Shown: in pieces, positions 34,473 to 40,882 of the stretch | Numbering within the stretch: the first letter of the stretch is position 1 | Layout: each line of letters starts with the position of its first letter | Notes under the pieces: generated by a model | What the model saw: only the letters and a program-made list of their open reading frames with translations | The model's database searches: none | Told to the model about the DNA's origin: nothing | Made by a program: the position numbers and the translations under genes | From: Acidobacteriota bacterium | GTDB lineage: Bacteria > Acidobacteriota > Terriglobia > Bryobacterales > Bryobacteraceae | Assembly: GCA_016185425.1 (NCBI GenBank) | Contig: JACPNQ010000040.1 | Span: 62,001-126,000, forward strand | Reading direction: 5' to 3' | Length of the DNA stretch: 64,000 nucleotides

Positions 34473-35591
34473 TTGTATATTCATGAGCTCAAGGACTGGC
34501 CTCGGCTCCATTGGGACCGCGAGACGCTCGCGGAGCCTCTGGCGTCCGTTCGTCACCGTCAGGGCAGGCTGACTGGGCACATGGAGGCCCTGGGATTCAA
34601 CCTCAGGCAGGAAGCCGTGCTCCAGACGCTGACGGCCGATGTCCTCAAGAGCAGCGAGATTGAAGGCGAGAAACTGGACCCCGAACAGGTGCGCTCGTCG
34701 ATCGCGCGCCGGCTTGGTATGGATATCGGCGCGCTCAAGTCGGCTGACCGTCATGTCGAAGGTGTGGTTGAAATGATGCTCGATGCGACCCGGCACTACG
34801 ATCAGCCGCTCACCGGCGAGAGGCTGTTCGCCTGGCACGCGTCGCTATTCCCGAGCGGGCGCAGCGGGATGACAAAGATCAGGGCATGGGCCTGGCGCGA
34901 CGACAGCACGGGACCGATGCAGGTCGTGTCGGGGCCGATAGGTAAGGAGCAAGTCCACTATGAAGCGCCGAAAGCGGAGCGCCTCGACGCTGAGATGCGC
35001 GCGTTTCTCGACTGGTTCGAAAGCGAATCCGGCATCGATCCTGTGTTGAAGGCCGCGCAGGCGCATCTTTGGTTTGTCAGCATCCACCCGTTCGACGATG
35101 GCAACGGCCGCATAGCGCGCGCCATCGCCGATATGGCTCTCTCGCGTTCCGAACGCAGCCCGCAGCGCTTCTACAGCATGTCGGCGCAGATCCGGCAGGA
35201 GCGGAACGCCTATTACGACATTCTGGAAGAGACACAGAAAGGGACGATGGACATCACGCCGTGGGTGAAATGGTTCCTCGGCTGCATGGGCCGCGCCATC
35301 GACGGGGCGCAGACGGCGCTGAGCGCCGTTCTCTCAAAGGCGCAGTTCTGGGATCGCGTACGCGGCATCCCCATGAACGAGCGGCAGCGGCTTGTCCTCA
35401 ACAAGCTGCTGGACGGATTCGAAGGAAAGCTTACGACGTCCAAGTACGCGAAGCTGACCGGCTGTTCGCACGACACGGCGCTGCGTGACATTATGGCTCT
35501 CGTTGAGCGGGGGGTCCTTGTGCGGAACCCGGCAGGGGGCAGAAGCACGAGTTATGACCTTGCCACCCTCGCGGAGGAACCAAGCACGTGA
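34473..35591 (+). CDS. Fic/DOC family protein with DUF4172-type N-terminus and C-terminal wHTH
   Basis: 372 residues. The Fic fold transfers AMP or another nucleotide onto target hydroxyls. The start TTG 34473 is 8 bases after AAGGAG and gives MYIHELKDWP, the family's usual opening; GTG 34464 lies inside the RBS. An N-terminal inhibitory helix carries SSEIEGE (S/TxxxEG, about residue 60), so this is a class II self-inhibited Fic. The catalytic loop HPFDDGNGRIAR (about residue 205) is complete. A winged helix occupies about residues 305-365 (KLTTSKYAKLTGCSHDTALR). Its stop overlaps the next, broken gene by 3 bases (GTGA). The C-terminal HTH makes autoregulation at O1/O2 plausible. Confidence 0.9.
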   Translation: MYIHELKDWPRLHWDRETLAEPLASVRHRQGRLTGHMEALGFNLRQEAVLQTLTADVLKSSEIEGEKLDPEQVRSSIARRLGMDIGALKSADRHVEGVVEMMLDATRHYDQPLTGERLFAWHASLFPSGRSGMTKIRAWAWRDDSTGPMQVVSGPIGKEQVHYEAPKAERLDAEMRAFLDWFESESGIDPVLKAAQAHLWFVSIHPFDDGNGRIARAIADMALSRSERSPQRFYSMSAQIRQERNAYYDILEETQKGTMDITPWVKWFLGCMGRAIDGAQTALSAVLSKAQFWDRVRGIPMNERQRLVLNKLLDGFEGKLTTSKYAKLTGCSHDTALRDIMALVERGVLVRNPAGGRSTSYDLATLAEEPST

Positions 35592-36103
35592 TTCTGGCGC
35601 CTCTCGATCTGGTGTCAGCGCATCCGTGGCAGCGCGCCGTATTCACCACATACGCGTTCAGCCTCTCGTTCTTCGAGGCGGTTGTGCTGGAAGCCTTGGT
35701 AAGGAAAGGCGGCCGGCAGGCGCTCATTCTCGCGGATGTGAACGGCGTCCGCGCCAGCATTGGCGAGCAGGGCGCGCAGCGTGTCGGCAAGGACTATGAG
35801 GTAGAACCCGTCGCCGTCTCGAACGGCGTGTTTCATCCGAAGATTTCCGTGCTGGCTGGAATTGATGACTGTCACGTCATAGCCGGCTCGGGCACCCTTA
35901 CCTTCGGCGGTTGGGGCGGCAACTGCGAAGTTCTGGAGCATCTGCACCCCAGCTTTGCGGCGGACGCCATCGCCGATATTGCGGCGTTCTTCGAGTCGCT
36001 GTCGGCGACCGGCCGGGTCAGGCGCTGCGCCGGCGACCAGTGCGCTGTTTCACAATCTGGACCGCTCGATCTCGTAGCAAGCTGCATCGAACCGAATATG
36101 TAG
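35588..36103 (+). pseudogene. Truncated PLD-type nuclease/helicase-associated gene
   Basis: The open frame of 171 codons (GTG 35588, overlapping fic) is only the beginning of a larger protein. SVLAGIDDCHVIAGSGTLTF and GGWGGNCEVLEHLHPSF match the N-terminal PLD-like domain of large proteins found in defence loci, with an HxK-type motif (FHPKISVL, about residue 78). After RVRR the frame is lost at about 36030-36045: another frame reads ATSALFHNLDRSIS, the expected continuation (xHNLDRSI), and stops at TAG 36075. The rest of the gene is absent. The product cannot contain the second PLD half or any helicase part. Confidence 0.6.
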
Positions 36104-36296
36104 GCTTCGCGCCAAGGTTTTCCACCGCTGTAAGATTGCGCGTATTTGAAAATAGCACCGGATGCTTACGGCATAAGTGCCATCTGTCCGGGCTCTGCTT
36201 CGACGCTCATCTGCATTCCTCGACAGCGAGAGCGTGTGACAATCCCGGCTTGCGCGACCAGCCACCCGGTCAACCTCATGTGCAACAGTCTTCAAC

Positions 36297-36573
36297 TCAT
36301 GTTGTAAAGCGCATCGAAGTTGCGCTCATAGTGCTCGAGCTTGGAACCCGCTTGCAGTATCGACAGCCGTACCAGAAGCATCCGCCCACAAATACCACTC
36401 GTTGGGATCGGAAGGCGAAATCCGGCTTGCCCCAAACGTCCGGCGGGTTCATGGTCCAACCACGAATGCCGGCGCGCACCAGACTGGCCCGAAGTCGCCA
36501 CTCCGTAGACTTGTTGTTGAGAGCGCACCTTCGCCATAACCGCTGAGCGGGTCTCTGGGAAGACGCTATCCAC
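36297..36573 (-). pseudogene. Decayed Vsr-like (very short patch repair) endonuclease gene
   Basis: From GTG 36573 (overlapping the preceding stop) the frame reads DSVFPETRSAVMAKVRSQ, the Vsr N-terminus (xSxxxRSxxMxxIRS). A frameshift near 36520 is needed to continue NKSTEWRLRASLVRAGIRGW, then NPPDVWGKPDFAF and VVFVGGCFWYGCRYCKRVP. In intact members the last motif is V-F-V-D-G-C-F-W-H-G-C; here the Asp is Gly and the His is Tyr, so the active and zinc sites are damaged as well as the frame. The C-terminal helix is lost. Normally partnered with a cytosine methyltransferase, which is not present. Confidence 0.65.
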
Positions 36574-36574
36574 A

Positions 36575-36972
36575 TCAGACCTCTTCGCCGGGTTGCACCT
36601 TCGGAATCGCGCCGCCGACTTCCTCAAACCGCCTTGAGGCGAGACTTTCCAGCCTACGACCCTGGGTCACAAGCGTTCGTCTCAAGCCCTTCGATACGTC
36701 GCGTTCGCTGATTACCCTTGCCAGTGCGGCTATGGTTGTTGCCCGTCTTGCGATCCTGATATCGGGGTGCTTGCGTCGGTCATAGAGGTCATCGGGAATG
36801 ATGCGGTCGCGAACGTCTTCCAAGTCCAAAGCGGCCACACTTCAATTTCCGCCACCTCGAAAGGGTTGAGCTCCCAGCCGCCAAAACTCCTACCGGGGAA
36901 ATTTCGCAATCGGCTTGGAGAAACGAAGCGCGCTGCCCGCGTCCTAGCGCAAACAGCGCAGCTCGATACCAC
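36575..36972 (-). pseudogene. Decayed gene of unknown family upstream of the Vsr remnant
   Basis: Two frames read one protein-like sequence: RLRNFPGRSFGGWELNPFEV, then EIEVWPL in one, and DLEDVRDRIIPDDLYDRRK, IRIARRATTIAALARVISER and RRLESLASRRFEEVGG in the other, ending PKVQPGEEV and TGA 36577. The switch is near 36830. The second part has good amphipathic helices, so it was once coding. Its stop overlaps the Vsr start (TGATG), implying one operon. No family was recognised; the location beside Vsr, Fic and PLD fragments suggests a defence-island gene. No start codon is evident at the upstream end. Confidence 0.45.
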
Positions 36973-37091
36973 CGAGGTTCGCTGCCGGGGAAGTTCTCCT
37001 ACAGGGATCGGTATTCGGCAGTGGCCCTCGTGAGGTTGACTTTACCCTCTTCCGCAAACTCCCCTCGAACCCGTCTAAAATAAAAACCATC

Positions 37092-37304
37092 ATGGCCCGC
37101 CTCCTCGCCCTCCTCCTGCTCCTGTCCTCCTACGCCGCTTTCGCCAAGACCCGCACCGTCGTCGTGCACACCAACAACCGCCCCCATACCGTCCGCGTCA
37201 AAACCTACCGCCCCAAGACCTACCATGCCGCTCCAAATCGTGCCCGCATGACGCGCGCCAAGACCACACGCCCAACGCGCACGGCCGTCCGCCGCATCCA
37301 TTAA
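37092..37304 (+). CDS. Small secreted cationic protein (first of a tandem pair)
   Basis: 70 residues with a textbook signal peptide (ARLLALLLLLSSYAAFA) and a mature part of about 50 residues rich in Arg, Lys, Thr and His (KTRTVVVHTNNRPHTVRVKT ... RTAVRRIH), no Cys, no acidic residues after the signal. It resembles the next gene in signal and in the VVV-x-charged start. Function unknown; candidates are a surface-coating, DNA-binding or antimicrobial peptide. The ribosome-binding site is weak. Confidence 0.6.
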   Translation: MARLLALLLLLSSYAAFAKTRTVVVHTNNRPHTVRVKTYRPKTYHAAPNRARMTRAKTTRPTRTAVRRIH

Positions 37305-37342
37305 TCCACCTAACCTTTCCAAGCCCCAACCGTCTACCCTCC

Positions 37343-37534
37343 ATGCGCACGCTCCTCACTCTTTTCCTCGTGCTTAGCTCCTTCGCGGCCATTGCCCGCC
37401 CGCGCATTGTTGTCGTCCGGCCCGCGCGCACCCAGCGGCCCTCCATTATCCGCGCACGGCCCCACCGCGCCCACATCGTCCGCCCGCAACGGATCAAGCT
37501 CCGCCAGTATCGAGTCAACCGCGCCTGGGTCTAA
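37343..37534 (+). CDS. Small secreted cationic protein (second of a tandem pair)
   Basis: 63 residues: signal MRTLLTLFLVLSSFAAIA, then RPRIVVVRPARTQRPSIIRA and RPHRAHIVRPQRIKLRQYRV, an Arg/Pro/His-rich mature part with no acidic residues and no Cys. Starts 38 bases after its paralog. The mature part has a repeated 'RP-x-R/H' pattern. The two genes probably arose by duplication. A few bases later a stretch without genes begins. Confidence 0.6.
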   Translation: MRTLLTLFLVLSSFAAIARPRIVVVRPARTQRPSIIRARPHRAHIVRPQRIKLRQYRVNRAWV

Positions 37535-37626
37535 AGCCGTTCACAACACTAAGTTCCAAATAGAATCAACGGTTTGCGGCGAAAAACCCCTGGTTGCCCG
37601 TTGACAAGTTGATATAATGAAGAAGT

Positions 37627-37664
37627 AAGGGCCTGCGACGCGCCGATTAGCGCCGCAGGCCCTT
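37627..37664. terminator. Strong stem-loop, terminator-like
   Basis: AAGGGCCTGCG (37627-37637) pairs with CGCAGGCCCTT (37654-37664) around a 16-base loop that can itself pair through GCGC. No T-tail follows on the plus strand. It could terminate the tandem small-protein transcript or be part of a structured RNA. Confidence 0.5.
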
Positions 37665-37780
37665 CGTGCGTTAACACCGCACCCCGCAACCACGGCATCC
37701 GCCACCAACCCAACCAACAATTTGCCACCCCACCGGGACGCCTCCGCGCGCCCACCGCCAGCGCTGTCATCCGCTGGCTC

Positions 37781-37811
37781 GCTCCCGTTCGCCTGGCAAG
37801 CGGACGGGAGC
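37781..37811. other. GC-rich stem-loop
   Basis: GCTCCCGTTCGC (37781-37792) and GCGGACGGGAGC (37800-37811) pair over 12 bp with one G-T wobble around a 7-base loop. The position, about 94 bases beyond the end of the leftward gene at 37905, fits a terminator for that operon, though a T-run is not evident. Confidence 0.45.
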
Positions 37812-37904
37812 GCCTCGCCGGGACAAAGAAACAACCAGGGTCCCAGCAAGCGATGAAAACAAAGTTACTTTTGAGTCAAAAAATCCGAAGAGGGTCCTGA
37901 AGCC

Positions 37905-38099
37905 CTACTCCTTCGGTCCGTAAACCATCGCCACCCAAAGCAGGATCATCGACAGGAACGTCGCCACCGCGCCGACTACTAGATAGTCCAGGTTTCCGTG
38001 CGGCAGCGGGATGACTTTCAACAGGACCGTGATCGTCGCGACAAACAGCGTAGTGATCGCGCCCGCCAGCATCAGCAGCCGCTCCCTTCGTTTATCCAT
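37905..38099 (-). CDS. Small two-helix membrane protein
   Basis: 64 residues. A basic start (MDKRRERL) is followed by helices LMLAGAITTLFVATITVLL and DYLVVGAVATFLSMILLWVA and ends MVYGPKE. No cysteines. No known family recognised. It is the last gene of the leftward run after the flavin reductase (18-base gap). Confidence 0.6.
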   Translation of the reverse strand: MDKRRERLLMLAGAITTLFVATITVLLKVIPLPHGNLDYLVVGAVATFLSMILLWVAMVYGPKE

Positions 38100-38117
38100 C
38101 TACGCAATTGTACGTTG

Positions 38118-38807
38118 CTAGTCGTACTTCTCGAAAATGATCTGCCGCCGCTCGAGCCCCCGCTCCTTGCACAGCGCCCGCACGCTGTCCACCATCTCCT
38201 TCAACCCGCAGGCATACACTTGCACGTCTTTCCGGTCACCCAGCAACCCCAATAAAATCGGCTGCACACGGCCGGCCTCGCCCTTCCAATCCTGGTCCGG
38301 CCGCGTCACGGTCGGCACAAACCGGAATCCCGCATGATTCGCCTCCAGCGCCCGGAACTCCTCCGCCCACAACAGATTCTCCGCGTGGCGCGTGCCGTAG
38401 ATGAGCGTGATATCGCGTTTCTCGCTGCCCCGGCAATAGTGGTCCTGCAGCATCGCGCGGAACGGAACAATGCCGGTTCCTGTGGCCACCAGAATCGTAT
38501 CCATCGGAGGTTGACGCCACAAAAACGCACCATAAATGCCCTTTAAGAGCACATTTTCACCCACTTTTAGCGCAAAAAGGTGCGGTGAAAATACTCCATC
38601 CTCGACCAGGTTGAGACAGATCTCGAACCGGTTGTCTCCCTTCGAGGCCGCCGCCAGCGAGTACGCCCGCGTGATCTCCTTGCCTCCGACCATCGCATTC
38701 AATGACGCAAACTGCCCCGGCTGAAAGTCCAGCCGCTCCGGTACTTCGAACGTGAAATGCCGGATCGTCGATGACAAATCCCGGTATTCCAATAACGTAG
38801 CAATCAT
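38118..38807 (-). CDS. FAD-dependent ferredoxin-NAD(P)H reductase-like oxidoreductase
   Basis: 229 residues. FAD-binding barrel: RxYSL motif as EITRAYSLAAAS near residue 45 and GQFASLN before it. NAD(P)-binding part: ILVATGTGIVPFRAML (GTGIxPxR), DITLIYGTRHAENLLW, and VQVYACGLKEMVD (CG-x-xxM pattern), ending near-aromatic at FEKYD. No [2Fe-2S] domain is attached, so it must transfer electrons to a separate carrier; the ferredoxin at 43188 is not linked. ATG overlap with the upstream CbiX gene (ATGA). Confidence 0.87.
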   Translation of the reverse strand: MIATLLEYRDLSSTIRHFTFEVPERLDFQPGQFASLNAMVGGKEITRAYSLAAASKGDNRFEICLNLVEDGVFSPHLFALKVGENVLLKGIYGAFLWRQPPMDTILVATGTGIVPFRAMLQDHYCRGSEKRDITLIYGTRHAENLLWAEEFRALEANHAGFRFVPTVTRPDQDWKGEAGRVQPILLGLLGDRKDVQVYACGLKEMVDSVRALCKERGLERRQIIFEKYD

Positions 38808-39172
38808 GTCCGTAGCGCCGAGGCGGCCCGGTCGAGCAGAATACCGACCAGCGACGGATGCCCGTCGAGCGGTTCCGTCACCTCGATCCGCACACCTTCA
38901 TGGATGCCCGCGATTTCCGCCACGATCCGCGGCAAATCGCGCTGCAAATGAATTCCCAGCGTCAAAAAATACGGCAGCACGACGATTCGATTGGCCCCGC
39001 GAGCCGCGAGCCGCGCCACCGCTTCCCGTAAGTCCGGCTGCGCCAACTCCAGATACGCCGTCTCTACCAGGAAATAGCCGCCCTCCGCCGCCATCCTCTC
39101 CGTCACACGGGCCACCGCCTCGTTTGCGGATGCGACGCTCGACCCGTGCGCGAAGACGATCAAACCAGTCAT
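38804..39172 (-). CDS. CbiX/SirB-type sirohydrochlorin chelatase
   Basis: 122 residues, single CbiX domain as in short archaeal-type enzymes. LIVFAHGSSVASANEAV gives the first metal-binding His; IVVLPYFLTLGIHLQRDLPR (second His) is also typical. Inserts Co or Fe into sirohydrochlorin. No other B12 or siroheme gene is adjacent. Overlaps by 4 bases both neighbours (ATGA), so it is one operon with 39169-39753 and the reductase at 38118. Confidence 0.85.
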   Translation of the reverse strand: MTGLIVFAHGSSVASANEAVARVTERMAAEGGYFLVETAYLELAQPDLREAVARLAARGANRIVVLPYFLTLGIHLQRDLPRIVAEIAGIHEGVRIEVTEPLDGHPSLVGILLDRAASALRT

Positions 39173-39753
39173 GCCGATCCTTCCGGGAAGGTCTCCCGCA
39201 GGTAGTGCACGTACGCCCGGCCCCTCGGACGCCCGTTGTCGTAGCCGTGGGCGACGCGCGCCATGAACACCGCCACGCCGAGGAACGCGGTATCGGTGAA
39301 TGGGCCGCTCTCCCGCTCCTTCAACTCCGCGATCAAGCCGCTCAACGTCTCTCGGAAGCGCTCCACGATGCCGGCGGCGATCTCTCCCTCCGGCGTTGTC
39401 TCCTTCCCATCGCGGAAGGAGACCACAATCGCATCGAGCGCTTCGCGCGCGTCGGCGTCGGTAGCGTTTGGCACCGGCTGCAGCGCCTTATTCAAAAACG
39501 CCGCCATCAGCATCAGTACCAACTCCGCGCGCTGCATGAAATCGTTGTCGATGCGAACTTCCGCGTAGGGCATCGAGACCTCATCGAGATGCCGCTTCTC
39601 ATGCCGCCGCGACTCGCGCAGATAGGGGCACTCGAAGGGACAATTGATCGTTACTTCGCGCTCCGTCGCGCAGCACTGCGTGCAGATGTCCTCGCCCCGT
39701 GCGGTGCAATACCGCTTGGGTTTCCGCGTCTCGCAGATCGTGCAGGCCGCCAC
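39169..39753 (-). CDS. Cys-rich N-terminal zinc-ribbon-like protein
   Basis: 194 residues from GTG 39753, which overlaps the isomerase stop (TAGTG) and has GGAG 6 bases upstream; an ATG at 39765 gives four more residues. CTICETRKPKRYC, ARGEDICTQCC, and NCPFECPY hold about nine cysteines near the N-terminus, a likely double zinc-ribbon. The remaining 150 residues are helical with no recognised catalytic motif. The family is unknown to me; such Cys clusters are frequent in acidobacterial hypothetical proteins. Confidence 0.7.
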   Translation of the reverse strand: MAACTICETRKPKRYCTARGEDICTQCCATEREVTINCPFECPYLRESRRHEKRHLDEVSMPYAEVRIDNDFMQRAELVLMLMAAFLNKALQPVPNATDADAREALDAIVVSFRDGKETTPEGEIAAGIVERFRETLSGLIAELKERESGPFTDTAFLGVAVFMARVAHGYDNGRPRGRAYVHYLRETFPEGSA

Positions 39754-40622
39754 TACGCACTCCACGCATCGGCTTTGCGGTACTCGTCAAAGCACTTCAT
39801 CAACCCCGGCATCCCCGGCTGCGACAGCCCATGCTCCATGCCAATCAATCCCTGGTATCCCAGTCCGTGAATCGCCTTGAACACGTTGCTCCAGTTCACT
39901 TCGCCGGTGCCTGGCTCCTTGCGGCCCGGCACGTCGCCGGTCTGGAAGTAGCCGATCCATGCGTAATGCTTCCGGATGTGATTGATCAGGTTCCCCTCGG
40001 AAATCTGCTGGTGATAGCAGTCGAACAACAGGCGCACGTTCGGATGGTTGGCGTTGGCGACGATCTCGGCGCCGTGATCGGAGAACACGACGAAGTATCC
40101 GGCATGATCGACTCGCACATTCAACGGTTCCAGCACCAGTTTCAACTTGGTCCCCGCGCACAGTTCGCCGGCGCGCTTCAGCACCTCGATACAGTTTGTC
40201 GTCTGTTGTGTGTAGCTCAGGTCGTCGGCGGCCAGCCCGCTGCACACCGTGGCCACCTCGTTGCCGATGACCTTGTGTATCTCGACGGCCTTCTTCACAT
40301 CGGCCAGAAAATCGGCATGAAACTTCGGGTGCACCATCGCGCTTGGCTTCCAGCCGCCGCGATTGACGACCATCGTGCCCATCGACAATCCGAGCGAATC
40401 CATCTTCTTTCTGAACTGTTCGATCTCGGTCATCGAATGCTTCGGCAGCCCGTTGTATTCAAACGCCGTGAATCCGTTTTCGGCGATGATCTCGAACTGG
40501 CGCTCGATCGGCTCGTTAATCATCCCGATGCGCGGCGCGTAGCGCAGATGATAGGAATACTTCGCCGCCGCGGCGGCCATCGGCGCCGCCGCGATCAATC
40601 CAAACAATTGCCGACGGTCCAT
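39753..40622 (-). CDS. Xylose-isomerase-like TIM-barrel protein (hydroxypyruvate isomerase type)
   Basis: 289 residues, AP-endonuclease-2/sugar-phosphate isomerase fold. A Tat-like signal (MDRRQLFGLIAAAPMAAAAA) is followed by the barrel: GFTAFEYNG, KLKLVLEPLN (metal Glu), NVRLLFDCYHQQ (metal Asp/His), IGYFQTGDVPGRKEPGTGEV and GLIGMEHGLSQPG (metal Glu). The pattern matches the Hyi family. The twin-arginine-type leader suggests an extracytoplasmic location, unusual for such an isomerase. First gene of the leftward four-gene run to 38118. Confidence 0.87.
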   Translation of the reverse strand: MDRRQLFGLIAAAPMAAAAAKYSYHLRYAPRIGMINEPIERQFEIIAENGFTAFEYNGLPKHSMTEIEQFRKKMDSLGLSMGTMVVNRGGWKPSAMVHPKFHADFLADVKKAVEIHKVIGNEVATVCSGLAADDLSYTQQTTNCIEVLKRAGELCAGTKLKLVLEPLNVRVDHAGYFVVFSDHGAEIVANANHPNVRLLFDCYHQQISEGNLINHIRKHYAWIGYFQTGDVPGRKEPGTGEVNWSNVFKAIHGLGYQGLIGMEHGLSQPGMPGLMKCFDEYRKADAWSA

Positions 40623-40644
40623 GAGGCCATCGTATCATTGCCTA

Positions 40645-40797
40645 ATGCAGCACCTCGACATCTACCTCAAGGTGGAACTCGAGCTCGACAACTCCGAGCA
40701 ACCCCAGCGTGTCGCGCGCGAATTGGAGCGGATTCTGAACAAGTTTTACGGCGTCCGCTCGGTGGAAGCCACGAACATTGTTGTTCGTGAGGATTGA
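40645..40797 (+). CDS. Tiny acidic protein, possible alpha/beta fold
   Basis: 50 residues, MQHLDIYLKVELELDNSEQP then RVARELERILNKFYGVRSVE and ATNIVVRED. Strand-helix-strand arrangement like a ferredoxin-like half. No signal, no cysteine. It lies between the divergent isomerase (start 40622) and the dinG-like gene. Clean strand-helix-strand reading supports it as a gene, but it is too short to name. Confidence 0.5.
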   Translation: MQHLDIYLKVELELDNSEQPQRVARELERILNKFYGVRSVEATNIVVRED

Positions 40798-40882
40798 TTC
40801 TATTTCCTGCGGTAGGTGCTGGACGTCAACTCATCGCCGGCGCGCGGCGGCGATCCGAAAAAGCTCATACACTGGAATACGG

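Larger units (their letters stand above)
37535..37904. other. Gene-free stretch with two strong stem-loops
   Basis: No convincing reading frame covers this interval. It contains TATAAT at 37613-37618 (a partner -35 at 17 bp is lacking; TTGACA at 37601 is only 6 bp away), a 4-codon reading ATG AAG AAG TAA at 37617, and stem-loops at 37627-37664 and 37781-37811. It could hold a small RNA or simply the terminator of the tandem small genes plus the leader of the leftward genes. Confidence 0.5.

Noticed and set aside
36292-36340. LEHYERNFDALYNMS reading at the end of the Vsr remnant
   Set aside because: It looks peptide-like but is too short to assign to a transposase or any other family.
37601-37618. 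TTGACA and TATAAT close together
   Set aside because: The spacing is 6 bp, far from the 16-18 bp needed for a sigma70 promoter; only the TATAAT may matter.
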